Positions 33,772 through 43,148 of a DNA stretch of 55,654 nucleotides are shown one piece after another. The stretch spans positions 1-55,654 of the forward strand of contig CAMDQH010000013.1 in the NCBI GenBank assembly GCA_945905815.1, given 5' to 3'. The position numbers were made by a program, and so were the translations under genes. The notes beneath the pieces were generated by a model, which saw only the letters and a program-made list of their open reading frames with translations, ran no database searches and was not told where the DNA came from. The number at the start of each line of letters is the position of its first letter. The stretch's first letter is position 1. The stretch comes from Bacteriovorax stolpii (GTDB lineage Bacteria > Bdellovibrionota > Bacteriovoracia > Bacteriovoracales > Bacteriovoracaceae).

Positions 33772-35963
33772 CTCTGAGTGTCATATCGCATTTTTAACAG
33801 ATATTGAAGTGATGATATCGCCCCATTCTCAGAATAATGGTACTTACTTTGAAGCGTCTCAATTATACCTGTAATTTGATCTTTAACTGTCTTCTCAAGC
33901 CCATTTCTAGTGCCTTCGTGCTTCTCAGCAAGATATAACACAAGATTTTTACCAATTTTATCGATTATTTTTTTCTGTTCCTTACGATAAGACTCTTGAA
34001 GTAAATGAACAAGATCTTCAAATATTTCGCTATAAACGATAGGTCTTCCCGGATGATCTAAAGAATAGGCACCGAGACGGGCTATAAGATTTGAACGGAA
34101 TTTCTCCGGTGCCTCGCTCATATGTACATTGGCTTCAAACTCATTTATGAAATATGAATCAGGAGTTTCGAATTTTCCTGTAACCATATTTTTGGTCTTT
34201 TCACCTTTAATCACTGCATTGATACTTAAAATATATTTTGAAACATACTCTTCGTAGGATCTATCATCAACTAATCCTAATGATTCTCTAACCTCTGTAT
34301 CTAAAAGATTTAGTGAGTAAGCTTCAATTAAATCAATCGCTTTCTTAGGGTTATGATAATCTCCCTGATGTGAAATATTTAGAAAGTCGTATTCCGCCTT
34401 TTTTTCATTTAGCGTTCGAAGGTACTCCGTGACTTCAATAAAAGTCACACTCTTGTGAGAATAGGCCAGATCATATAGTATTTGTTTCACTTCACGTGGT
34501 GAAATACCAAACTTGCCTTCATACATAGAATCATTGTCGTATTCGTTTTGAATTTCTTCGACACTCATTTTGAGTAGTTGCCGTGATTCTGAATCAAATT
34601 TTTCAGGAGTTTCTTTTTCAGCGTAAAGAAGGCACTTTTCAATCGGAGAAAGTGCTTCAGCAATTTTACCAAGTTTTTCATCTCGAAAGTTCTTACCAAT
34701 TGGTGCCCGCATTCTTGTCATGATGGACCAAAGACATATGGCCGATAAAGAGTGAGGCTCGAATGAGGCCTGTTCTTTTAATTTCGAAATTTGATCTTGA
34801 TAGATTTTTTCTTCCTCTTTGTAGTTTAAGAGGTAGGGTACTTTTAGAAAGTTAAAGCGACCTTTGAATGAATTAAAATCAGGATGCTGTTTAAAAGCAG
34901 CAAAATGAATTTCATTTGAAGACCCAATAAAGAAAATATCTAATTCGGTTAAAATGCCGTGTAGATTGATCGTTTTAGATTCCATTGTCATAAGGAGATA
35001 CTTGAATGTGTCTAAAGGCCGTTTGAGAAGATCTGAGAATTCCAAGATTCCTCTATTTGCCAGGACCACTTCGCCTGAGACAGAAAAGAGATTTAATGAT
35101 TGAAGGCTAGGCGGAAGAGAGGCAAGCCTTCTATCCATCGTTATTTGCTGTAATTGAGCATCTACATGAAGTTGAGGTTCAATTGTTGTCGCACCAATTG
35201 AATATCTGCGATTAATGAGCAATCTTTCTACACGGATATGTTTAAAAACTTCCTTGTAATCACCTTTATAGTTTTTTAAGAGTGCATCGAAAATTAGCCG
35301 GTTTCGTTGTGAAAGATCTCCATTATAGAGATAACTCTTTTTAACCTCTTCCAAACGGTTTTTATCTTTTTTAAATGCATCCTCAATCAATTTCTGACGA
35401 GACTTTATTGGAATCAACAAAAGCGGATGATCTTTAAGTTCAGAAGTCATAATCGCACTAATGTCTTTATCTTCTAAAAAAGCATAGGAGTTAAGATTAC
35501 GATCAGACATGCCACCAGATAAACCGAGTGATCCCTTGGTAAACTGGTCAATAGGAAAAATCCAATTAAAAGAAAAAAGTGATCCTTCATCAGTTGCAGC
35601 GTAGTCTTCGGCTGAAAGCATGATCTTTTTAACCAGACTAGACTTGGAAGAGCCATTAGGACCAATTAAGAGAATGAACTTATTGTTAAATCCTTCCTCC
35701 ATAAAATTTTGAAGAAACTGGTAAATTCTATTTTGAGTTTTTACTTGCCCGTGTACTGGTGGTGCGTCTGAATGTTCACGGGTGAACAGCTTGAAGCTGC
35801 CATTTTCATTTTGTCCGAAATAATCGAACATATCACGCAGGTAAATGTTCGTCGGCCGCAATTCTTTTTGAGGGTGTTTCTCAAAGAGATTCATGTAATC
35901 ATCGAACGCTAAAAGATTAACGTAACGACCTTCTTCTTTATTTACTTCTTCCATCCATTTCAT
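33768..35963 (-). CDS. prkA: PrkA family AAA-like serine protein kinase
   Basis: About 731 residues. The PrkA AAA domain carries the P-loop LLIGPNGSSKSSLVKK and the typical segments GLSGGMSDRNLN, SAIMTSELKDHPLLLIP, EFSDLLKRPLDTFKYLL and ELDIFFIGSSNEIHF; the C-terminal half is the PrkA domain (RMRAPIG...). PrkA proteins are soluble stress and sporulation regulators with kinase and, in some reports, protease activity. Several starts exist (36086, 35996, 35963). 35963 is preferred for AGGATCAGG upstream. The two longer versions would overlap the divergent gene. Confidence 0.9.
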   Translation of the reverse strand: MKWMEEVNKEEGRYVNLLAFDDYMNLFEKHPQKELRPTNIYLRDMFDYFGQNENGSFKLFTREHSDAPPVHGQVKTQNRIYQFLQNFMEEGFNNKFILLIGPNGSSKSSLVKKIMLSAEDYAATDEGSLFSFNWIFPIDQFTKGSLGLSGGMSDRNLNSYAFLEDKDISAIMTSELKDHPLLLIPIKSRQKLIEDAFKKDKNRLEEVKKSYLYNGDLSQRNRLIFDALLKNYKGDYKEVFKHIRVERLLINRRYSIGATTIEPQLHVDAQLQQITMDRRLASLPPSLQSLNLFSVSGEVVLANRGILEFSDLLKRPLDTFKYLLMTMESKTINLHGILTELDIFFIGSSNEIHFAAFKQHPDFNSFKGRFNFLKVPYLLNYKEEEKIYQDQISKLKEQASFEPHSLSAICLWSIMTRMRAPIGKNFRDEKLGKIAEALSPIEKCLLYAEKETPEKFDSESRQLLKMSVEEIQNEYDNDSMYEGKFGISPREVKQILYDLAYSHKSVTFIEVTEYLRTLNEKKAEYDFLNISHQGDYHNPKKAIDLIEAYSLNLLDTEVRESLGLVDDRSYEEYVSKYILSINAVIKGEKTKNMVTGKFETPDSYFINEFEANVHMSEAPEKFRSNLIARLGAYSLDHPGRPIVYSEIFEDLVHLLQESYRKEQKKIIDKIGKNLVLYLAEKHEGTRNGLEKTVKDQITGIIETLQSKYHYSENGAISSLQYLLKMRYDTQR

Positions 35964-35976
35964 ATAACCTGATCCT

Positions 35977-37209
35977 GTGAATAGGGATTCTTCCATTATA
36001 CCAAAGATCATCGTGATCTTGGGTTTTCTTAGTGTTATAGGCATAATTTTGCTTTTCTTTCGGCACCGCCCGGAAAATCGCAACAAATACCAGCGTCCAG
36101 CATCCTCAGAAAAGCTTTTTGCTCAAGTGATTCTTGCGTCCCAGCCCCAGATTTTGAAACTTTGGGAGGATGGCGACCAATTCATCAAAAAAAATGGCAT
36201 GACATGTAACGATGAGATTCTGTTTGATCAAAGTGTTGGCCGAAGCTATTACCAGTGCCAGCCACATTTTTGGCAATGCTACTGGGCCGGGGGAATAAGA
36301 AAAGAGCCTGCGCTAAAAATAGATTTATTTGGTCAAACCTTTCATGTCCGCGCCAAGCCCAGTTTTCAGCCCATTCTGAAGTACTCACCTTATCCCCGGT
36401 TTTATGAAATATTAAAAGGCCCTTTTCAAGGACTCAATTTCCACTACGGAGTTCTTGTAGAGCTTACCCTGGATGAAGTACCAGATATGACTTGGCCCAT
36501 TGTTCTTACAGACAGTTGTCGCGATGTATATCTGCCAGAAAGAATTTATGGTTATGGTAAGGTCGATCCTAAAAAAAATGACCAAGATTTTCTTTGGGAC
36601 AACTTTGATCGAAAAATTTTTATAGATAAGTTTTATGTTTCCAATCAACAAGTAAATGAGTGGCGCATTTTAAATGGGGAGCCAGACAAGGTTGTAACAG
36701 ACAGAGCAACATGGTCACACCCTGCGATTTTGAACCTAACCGAGCAAAAGAACTATTGCTCGTTCTTTGGAAAAAAAGTTTTAGAAGCGAAAATGTTTGA
36801 TGCTGCAACGATGACACCTTCAGATATTAAAAATCCATTGCCTGATAGAGTTTCAAGGCCTCAAACGCCATGGCAAAGAGATATAGGAAAAAGTTTTCTC
36901 GGCATGTCACAGATTAACCCGGATTATCAACTTACTCCACTTGACTGCCAACTGGCTCAAGTCAAAGGCTGCCAGGAAAAATATTTTACAACAGATTCTG
37001 TCACATGGATGGGAATGAACTTTGCTTTAGGTTTTTATCCTGAATCTTTACCTAATCCTATCGAGCCAAAGAAAAACTTGAAACTATCTTCAAAGTTTTT
37101 ACCACCAGAATCTCCCCTTCATGAATTGGGTGTTCTTAGCAATTGGCAGGGTCAGCTTGAGGCCAATATGCCAATCGCTTTTCGATGTTATGAAGAGGTT
37201 TCTCTGTGA
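35977..37209 (+). CDS. Membrane-anchored FGE/SUMF1-like protein
   Basis: 410 residues. An N-terminal membrane segment (IIPKIIVILGFLSVIGIILLF) is followed by ~180 residues of unknown type and then a C-terminal region that resembles the formylglycine-generating-enzyme fold: IDKFYVSNQQVNEWR, WSHPAILNLTEQKNYCSFFGKKV, AATM and a final AFRCYEE. Such folds in predatory and gliding bacteria are often non-catalytic; the active-site Cys pair is not evident. Start GTG at 35977 has no good Shine-Dalgarno; a downstream GTG (36013) is possible. Divergent from prkA, coupled to the next gene by a 4-base overlap. Confidence 0.65.
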   Translation: MNRDSSIIPKIIVILGFLSVIGIILLFFRHRPENRNKYQRPASSEKLFAQVILASQPQILKLWEDGDQFIKKNGMTCNDEILFDQSVGRSYYQCQPHFWQCYWAGGIRKEPALKIDLFGQTFHVRAKPSFQPILKYSPYPRFYEILKGPFQGLNFHYGVLVELTLDEVPDMTWPIVLTDSCRDVYLPERIYGYGKVDPKKNDQDFLWDNFDRKIFIDKFYVSNQQVNEWRILNGEPDKVVTDRATWSHPAILNLTEQKNYCSFFGKKVLEAKMFDAATMTPSDIKNPLPDRVSRPQTPWQRDIGKSFLGMSQINPDYQLTPLDCQLAQVKGCQEKYFTTDSVTWMGMNFALGFYPESLPNPIEPKKNLKLSSKFLPPESPLHELGVLSNWQGQLEANMPIAFRCYEEVSL

Positions 37210-38027
37210 TTATATATTTTCTTTTAGCGATAATGAATTTAGCAAATGCAGATCCAACATGGAAATGGTCAAACGCTATTAAAATAGTTGAAAAGCATGA
37301 GTTCTATCTGGACAATGAAATCATAATAAAACCTAAAAATTCATGGCAAACATTGTTTGCTGTCGTTTATAGTGACTCCAGCTTGAAAACATTTAAAGAT
37401 TGTATTTACTATCGCGTTCCTGGAGACGGGCCTGGAATACTGAAGCTCAAAACGATTACAGCAAATATAAAATGCGACGAATATCTCTATCAACCTGGGG
37501 AAAAAGAATGGAAAAATCTTAAAGCTGTTCAATACTCAGTTCAGAATAATTTGTTATCAATCAGTTTAACCAACGAGCAGTTTCAAATTGAAAGATGGGA
37601 AGTGCCATTATTTAATATTTTTGTTCATCCTGAGCCCAAGGCATTAATGTCTTCAGCCGAATATCGCTCACCTAAGGTCTTTTATTTGACGCCTCATAAA
37701 GGTGACCTTAGGGTGCGGCCTCAAGGAGCAATTCAACTGGCCGACAGGCAAATTTGTCACAGGATAAGTGAGGATTGTGTTGAGCAGGAACCATCTACTT
37801 GTACTCAGTGCACTGGTGGATGGTATGAAATTCCAAATGGATGTGCTCAAGGACCTAAGTATTGTGGATCAATCGAATGTGGTTTAAAAAATAAACCTGC
37901 CTGCAGGCGTGGGATGAAGTATCAAAAAACTCAAACTACATTTAGCTGCCGAGAGAATCATAGTTTTGCATATTGCGCGAAAGGCCTAAACATAGAATGT
38001 CAGGGTAATCTACCTTACTGTTTGTGA
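37206..38027 (+). CDS. Secreted protein with Cys-rich C-terminal domain
   Basis: 273 residues starting at GTG (37206) inside the stop of the FGE-like gene. A signal peptide (IIYFLLAIMNLANA) is followed by a beta-rich region, then from about residue 180 a Cys-rich tail with about 15 Cys in 90 residues (for example CTQCTGGWYEIPNGC, KYCGSIECG), probably disulphide-bonded in the periplasm or outside. No known family. The stop overlaps the end of the convergent lipoprotein gene by 18 bases. Confidence 0.7.
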   Translation: MIIYFLLAIMNLANADPTWKWSNAIKIVEKHEFYLDNEIIIKPKNSWQTLFAVVYSDSSLKTFKDCIYYRVPGDGPGILKLKTITANIKCDEYLYQPGEKEWKNLKAVQYSVQNNLLSISLTNEQFQIERWEVPLFNIFVHPEPKALMSSAEYRSPKVFYLTPHKGDLRVRPQGAIQLADRQICHRISEDCVEQEPSTCTQCTGGWYEIPNGCAQGPKYCGSIECGLKNKPACRRGMKYQKTQTTFSCRENHSFAYCAKGLNIECQGNLPYCL

Positions 38028-39650
38028 CGAGGACATCGTAGTTGAGACAGCATCTTTTTCAATCCCAGGCTCATTCCACGAAACTGTATTTAGTGACTTG
38101 GTACTTGATTGTGAAATGAATTTTTTAAGAGCGATATGCCGCTGCGCCTCTCCAAGGTCTACTAACACGCTATAATATTTATCATTTTCAATTGATGATC
38201 CTTGAATACTTAGCGATAGATTACTTTGGTTCAGACTAAATGGCGAAGGCCGCCAGTTTGATTCCAGTCCCTGGTTATAATCATCTTCTAATATATTTAT
38301 AATATCTGCGCCTCTTAAACTTATAAGAACTAATTTGGCCACACCCAACCCGGTACTACTATAAGAAATATCCCCTCCATGAAAGTCTACAATGGACTGA
38401 ATATTTTTGGAACGGATCGAACTTGTATTAGATTTATCATTCAGATAATAATGAAATTTTTGCATAAGATTTGTATCAGGCTCGATTATCTTCCCAAGGA
38501 ATTCTGCAGAAGTTCTAACTTTATGGTCAACGGAAGAGTCTTCTGTATAGCAATCATTGGTTTCCTTAAAAAACTCCTGACAAAACATCACTGGTTGGTG
38601 AACGACAGTTTTCTCTTTTTGTAGTTTTCTTGTTTTGGTGTTAACAAATAATTCAGCATAAGAAAAACTCAAGCCATTATTGAAACTATTAATGACCAAC
38701 GTATTATTTATAAAATTTGCTGTTTTATTCTCTGTTCTTCCGCCAATCACTAAATCGACAAGTCCTGGAGGAAGACGATTTAAATATTCTCCCATTTTGC
38801 TGGCAAGATCACATATACCTTTTTTTTCGGGTTCAAAATTAACTTTAGATAAAGGGATTTTTAACTCTTGTGCGAGTTCTTCTCCGCAAGTTAAACCTTG
38901 ATGAGTCAGTACGACAATTATTTCTGCGCCAAGTGATCTGAGGAGGCGTGATTGTCTAAGTGTTGATTCAAGCATGCTGTCAACATACAGACCGATTCGA
39001 TTATCAATTGGAGTTAGTTCCACTACATCATCTGGAATGAGACCGAGAATGCCAACCTTAACACCATTCACTTCGCGTATAAGATAAGGCAATGTTCCTG
39101 TCCATTCCACCGCACGAGCAGTCTTTACTTCGTATAGGTTACTGAGGATTAGAGGCGTTTTAGATTTTGCAGAAAAATCCTTAATGAAGTCTGAACTACT
39201 TTTAAATTTGGATGGAAGTTTGATATTGAAGTCATCGAGCCCAACAGTTACAGCATCATAATCAAGTTCTGAATAAAAATCGGAAATAAAATTAACTTCT
39301 TGAGATTTTGACGAAAAAAGATCGCCTGAATCCAGCAGTAAAACATTGCCATAGTGTTTTCGAAGAATTTGGAAATAACTACTAATGTAATTAACCCCAC
39401 CAACATTAATTGATTGCTGTCCTTCTTGCTGCCTATCTTTAAAGATTATTTTGTTAGGCCGATAATGCCCTTGGATGTCATTTGTAGCGGCAATTATCAC
39501 CCGCGAAAATCCCTCTTTACTTCCGGATGAAGGACTTTCTGGCTCTGAATAAAGTTCTGAGTGCCCACTTTGAGTCTGATTTTCAAGCAAGTTCTTTTTG
39601 AACGAACAAGAGGACAGAATAACTAAAAAGAGTAGGGAGCTTAATTTCAT
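38010..39650 (-). CDS. 5'-nucleotidase (UshA)-like lipoprotein, probably catalytically inactive
   Basis: 546 residues from the start at 39650. A lipoprotein signal peptide with lipobox LSSC (C15) is followed by a metallophosphatase-like domain and a 5'-nucleotidase C-terminal-like region. Metal and catalytic residues of UshA are mostly missing: TNDIQGH replaces TNDHHGH (H43 to Q60), GLDDF replaces GNHEF (N116 and H117 to L and D), GGRTEN replaces GGHSQ. DSGD (107-110) and THQG are kept. Probably a binding protein or pseudoenzyme. The longer frame upstream lacks a signal peptide and was rejected. Confidence 0.82.
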   Translation of the reverse strand: MKLSSLLFLVILSSCSFKKNLLENQTQSGHSELYSEPESPSSGSKEGFSRVIIAATNDIQGHYRPNKIIFKDRQQEGQQSINVGGVNYISSYFQILRKHYGNVLLLDSGDLFSSKSQEVNFISDFYSELDYDAVTVGLDDFNIKLPSKFKSSSDFIKDFSAKSKTPLILSNLYEVKTARAVEWTGTLPYLIREVNGVKVGILGLIPDDVVELTPIDNRIGLYVDSMLESTLRQSRLLRSLGAEIIVVLTHQGLTCGEELAQELKIPLSKVNFEPEKKGICDLASKMGEYLNRLPPGLVDLVIGGRTENKTANFINNTLVINSFNNGLSFSYAELFVNTKTRKLQKEKTVVHQPVMFCQEFFKETNDCYTEDSSVDHKVRTSAEFLGKIIEPDTNLMQKFHYYLNDKSNTSSIRSKNIQSIVDFHGGDISYSSTGLGVAKLVLISLRGADIINILEDDYNQGLESNWRPSPFSLNQSNLSLSIQGSSIENDKYYSVLVDLGEAQRHIALKKFISQSSTKSLNTVSWNEPGIEKDAVSTTMSSSQTVR

Positions 39651-39799
39651 GATCATCCAGCAATTTTTGTTTTCTTTATTATAGCTATTTTCATAATTTC
39701 TGCCAGAGTGGAAGTAGGAATAACTAATCACCGCGTGAAAAGCTCGGAAGTTAGTAATACCTCTGAGATCTTTTTTAACATCCTTATAAGTGAGAATAT

Positions 39800-40648
39800 A
39801 TGCGAAAAGTATTGATAACAGGTGCCACATCAGGTTTTGGGAAATTGCTCGTTGATGCTTTTCTACAAAATGGTGATTATGTCATAGCTACTGGAAGAAA
39901 CATTCATTCCCGTAAAGAAATATTTGAAGACGAGCGCTTAAAATATAAGGACCATTTTCAAGAGATAGATCTTGATGTCACTAATCCTGATCAAGTGATC
40001 CTGGCCGCTGATTCGGTTTTTAAAAAATTTGGGAGTCTTGATATCCTTATAAATAATGCAGGCTATGGACTTTTTGGTGCATTAGAAGATCTTGAAAAAG
40101 AAGAAATTCGATATCAAATGGAAGTAAACTTTTTCGGAACAGTTGATGTTACTTGTGCATTTTTGCCAATGTTAAGAAAGTCCCGCGGCAAAATCTTTAA
40201 TTTCTCATCAGTTTTTGGTTTCATGGGATTTCCCTTAACCAGCTTATACTGTGCTAGTAAATACGCTATTGAAGGGTTAACAGAATCACTTCGTGCAGAA
40301 CTGGCACCACACGGTGTACAAGTTTGTCTTATTGAGCCAGGCGGATATAGGACAAATTTTGGTAAAAATTTGAGTTGGAGTCAGAAAAACCCAGACTCTA
40401 TCTATAGACTTCAAATGAAAAACTATAGGGAACTTCATGAGAAAGTCTCAAAGAAAAAACCTCAGGAGCCCAATGAAGTTTCTAAAGGCCTGCTAAAGCT
40501 GTCATTGAAAACGAAGTTACCAATGCGCAAAGTGTATGGAAAAGATGGTTTGTTCAGTTATATTCTTAAAAACTATATTCCAGAACGGATGTATTTCTTT
40601 ATTATGGATAATTTTCTCAAAATCGTTTTACTCCGCAAGGCTTCATGA
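39800..40648 (+). CDS. Short-chain dehydrogenase/reductase
   Basis: 282 residues, classical SDR: cofactor loop TGATSGFGK (7-15), NNAGYG, catalytic Ser in FSSVFGF and YCASK with Tyr and Lys; the C terminus is extended by basic, hydrophobic residues. Substrate unknown. AAGTGAG precedes the ATG. Its TGA abuts the stop of the convergent cysteine desulfurase gene with no gap. Confidence 0.9.
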   Translation: MRKVLITGATSGFGKLLVDAFLQNGDYVIATGRNIHSRKEIFEDERLKYKDHFQEIDLDVTNPDQVILAADSVFKKFGSLDILINNAGYGLFGALEDLEKEEIRYQMEVNFFGTVDVTCAFLPMLRKSRGKIFNFSSVFGFMGFPLTSLYCASKYAIEGLTESLRAELAPHGVQVCLIEPGGYRTNFGKNLSWSQKNPDSIYRLQMKNYRELHEKVSKKKPQEPNEVSKGLLKLSLKTKLPMRKVYGKDGLFSYILKNYIPERMYFFIMDNFLKIVLLRKAS

Positions 40649-41806
40649 TTAGTAGGATTTGATTTTAATTAATTTCGAATACGATGATTTTAGAGCGTTT
40701 TCAATTATTGAATACTCTCTTGCCCCGTGATTATAACTGAGTGATATTCGAATTACACCTCTGCCCACATCATCATTGATGCCCATCGCTTTAAGAACTG
40801 CGGAAGTTTCCGGTTGATTATCTGCGCACGCAGCTGATGTTGTGACAAAAATATCATGTGCCTCAAGTTCTATTTGAACGGCCTGTCCGTGAATCCCCGG
40901 ATAACTCATAAGAGTTGTTCCGGCCAAACGCGGAACTTTGTCACCAATGATTACAAGTTCTGGAAATAAATTTTTCATTGTAGCTTCAAACTTTAAGCGC
41001 GCTTCTTTTAAATTTTCAAGTTTAAGTTTGTTGGATTGAAAATCTGAAAGCGCGATAGCAAGAGTTTCGACTCCTATATAATTCTGAGTCCCGCCACGCA
41101 AACTTTTCTCTTGAGTACTCCCAAAAACGTGGGATTTCAGTTTGGTGGGTTCTTTAACCATAACAAACCCTGTTCCTGGTAAAGCACCAACTTTGTGGCC
41201 GGAGCAGACTGCATAATCAACATCAGAGTCTTCAAAACTAAATTCGCCTTTGCCTATGAGTTGAGTTGTATCGCAAAAATATTCCACTTTGTATTTCTGG
41301 CAAAGCTCCGCAATCTGTTTATACGGTTGAATGACCCCAGTTTCATTGTTAACTGCCATAATTATTACAAGGGCTATAGAGTCTGCATTCAGTTTTAATA
41401 ATCTTTCCAGGCTTTCGATACGAATCATTCCATTGTTATCAATTTCAACTTTTTCAATTTTAAAGCCTCTGCGCTCCTGATAAAAGCTTAGTGCCTTAGG
41501 TATTACAACGTGTTCAATCGGGCTTGTAATCACTAAGTTCTTATTTTGAGGCGCATATTCAAGGATAGAAAAAAAAATGTGCGAAATTCCTTCAGACGAT
41601 CCAGAATTAAAATAGAGTTGATCGGGGTAGCAGCCCATGTATCCTGCAATTACATCCCGGCATTTTTCAATGCCCTGAAATACTTTTTGGCCAATGGAAT
41701 GAATGGCATTTGGATTAGCATAGATATCTGTATCAATTCTTTTTTTTAAATAATCTCTAACAGAAGGAAGTAGGGGAGCCGAGCCATTATAGTCTGCATA
41801 GATCAT
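40649..41806 (-). CDS. Cysteine desulfurase (NifS/IscS-like aminotransferase class V)
   Basis: 385 residues, PLP enzyme: PLP lysine in CSGHKVGALPG and a Cys in TTSAACADNQPET, plus SLRGGTQNYIG. Releases sulfur from cysteine for Fe-S cluster assembly. It follows nadA by eight bases; NadA is a 4Fe-4S enzyme, so a dedicated sulfur donor for quinolinate synthase is the likely role, as in other nadA-nifS operons. AGGAAA lies upstream of the ATG. Confidence 0.9.
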   Translation of the reverse strand: MIYADYNGSAPLLPSVRDYLKKRIDTDIYANPNAIHSIGQKVFQGIEKCRDVIAGYMGCYPDQLYFNSGSSEGISHIFFSILEYAPQNKNLVITSPIEHVVIPKALSFYQERRGFKIEKVEIDNNGMIRIESLERLLKLNADSIALVIIMAVNNETGVIQPYKQIAELCQKYKVEYFCDTTQLIGKGEFSFEDSDVDYAVCSGHKVGALPGTGFVMVKEPTKLKSHVFGSTQEKSLRGGTQNYIGVETLAIALSDFQSNKLKLENLKEARLKFEATMKNLFPELVIIGDKVPRLAGTTLMSYPGIHGQAVQIELEAHDIFVTTSAACADNQPETSAVLKAMGINDDVGRGVIRISLSYNHGAREYSIIENALKSSYSKLIKIKSY

Positions 41807-41814
41807 ATTATTTC

Positions 41815-42927
41815 CTAAGAGATTTTGAGCATCTGATCTAGTGCCTTGAGAGCAAACTTTTTTGTCACCTCATCCACTTTGATAACGTTAATAGGTTCGC
41901 CGCGCTCAATGGCCCGGTAGCTCTCAAGTAACCAGCGAGGGCGTATACGGTACATCGTTGTGCAAAGACACTGATAAGGCGAAAGCGAAGTAATATCTAA
42001 TTGGGGATACTGAGCGGCCAAGCGATTCACAAGATTAATCTCAGTACCTACGGCAAACTTAGTTCCGGCCGAAGCCGCTTTAATCTGATTCACAATAAAA
42101 GAAGTTGATCCGGCCAAGTCAGCTCCTTGAACCACTTCGAAGCTACACTCGGGATGAACAATCAAGATTCGTTCAGGATCTTTCTCACGCCAAGTTTTTA
42201 TCTGATCAGCGTTGAATCCCTGATGAACGGAACAAAATCCATACCATAAAATAACTTTTGCTTTTTGAATCTGCTCAACGGTTAAACCACCATGCCGCTG
42301 GCGTGGATCATATACCACCATATCCTCAAGTTTTATTCCTAGTTTAAAGCAGGTATTTCGTCCCAGATGTTGATCCGGGAAAAATAAAAGTTTCTCACCT
42401 TGAGATAATCCCCAAGTAATAACTTTTTCAGCATTTGAAGAGGTACAAATGGAACCATTATTCTCACCAACAAAACTTTTTAAAGCAGCGGTGCAGTTGA
42501 TATAGGTAATAGGAACGATTTTATCTTTAGTTGAGTTAGTAAGATATTTCCAGGCCACATCAATCTCACGTCGATTGGCCATATCGGCCATGGAACATCC
42601 TGCGCGCAGATCAGGCAGAATCACTTTTTGGTTTTCCGTCGTCAGCATATCTGCTGTCTCGGCCATAAAGTGCACTCCACAAAACAAAATGTATTCGGCA
42701 TCTTTAATTTCGGCGGCCTTGCGAGCAAGTTCCAGTGAGTCTCCTGTAATATCAGCAAACGCAATCACATCATCTTGTTGATAGTGGTGACCAAGCACTA
42801 CGACTTTAGTGCTTAAGCGTTTTTTGATTGCAGTTAATTCTACTAAAACATCTTCATCGCTGAGTTCTGCTTCAGGAATTTGTGGAAGATGATCTTTGTT
42901 TTTTAAATCACCATAAATATCTATCAT
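41815..42927 (-). CDS. nadA: Quinolinate synthase
   Basis: NAD synthesis: iminoaspartate plus dihydroxyacetone phosphate to quinolinate, with a 4Fe-4S cluster. Signature VVLGHHYQQDDVIAFAD near residue 43 and the three cluster Cys regions (LFCGVHFMAE, NNGSICTSSNAE, HPECSFEVV), plus a late YQCLCTTMYRI. 370 residues. AGAGG precedes the ATG. First gene of nadA-cysteine desulfurase; nadB and nadC are not in this window. Confidence 0.96.
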   Translation of the reverse strand: MIDIYGDLKNKDHLPQIPEAELSDEDVLVELTAIKKRLSTKVVVLGHHYQQDDVIAFADITGDSLELARKAAEIKDAEYILFCGVHFMAETADMLTTENQKVILPDLRAGCSMADMANRREIDVAWKYLTNSTKDKIVPITYINCTAALKSFVGENNGSICTSSNAEKVITWGLSQGEKLLFFPDQHLGRNTCFKLGIKLEDMVVYDPRQRHGGLTVEQIQKAKVILWYGFCSVHQGFNADQIKTWREKDPERILIVHPECSFEVVQGADLAGSTSFIVNQIKAASAGTKFAVGTEINLVNRLAAQYPQLDITSLSPYQCLCTTMYRIRPRWLLESYRAIERGEPINVIKVDEVTKKFALKALDQMLKIS

Positions 42928-43071
42928 TGGGGCCTCTTGAATTTGGACATTAACATACTCTTCTAAATAAAAAGGGGCAAGGAAGGGGCTATTTTATTGT
43001 TGTGCGTCGGGCCAAACAAGTCTTTTTGGGCCGCGCAGCATAAATCTTTTTATTTTTAATCACTTGGCCCT

Positions 43072-43100
43072 TTGACGAAGTGTGACCAGTTCCTTAAACT
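43072..43100 (+). promoter_or_regulatory. Putative parAB promoter
   Basis: TTGACG (43072-43077), 17-base spacer, TAAACT (43095-43100), about 48 bases before the parA ATG. Good match to sigma70. Confidence 0.65.
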
Positions 43101-43148
43101 TTTATTAATAGGACCATTAACGAACCACTCTTTTTAGGAGATCGGGTT

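Noticed and set aside
35964-36086. Longer N terminus of PrkA
   Set aside because: No ribosome binding site, not part of the family's N terminus, and it overlaps the divergent gene.
39651-39830. N-terminal extension of the UshA-like protein
   Set aside because: It would place a 60-residue polar segment before an evident lipoprotein signal peptide.
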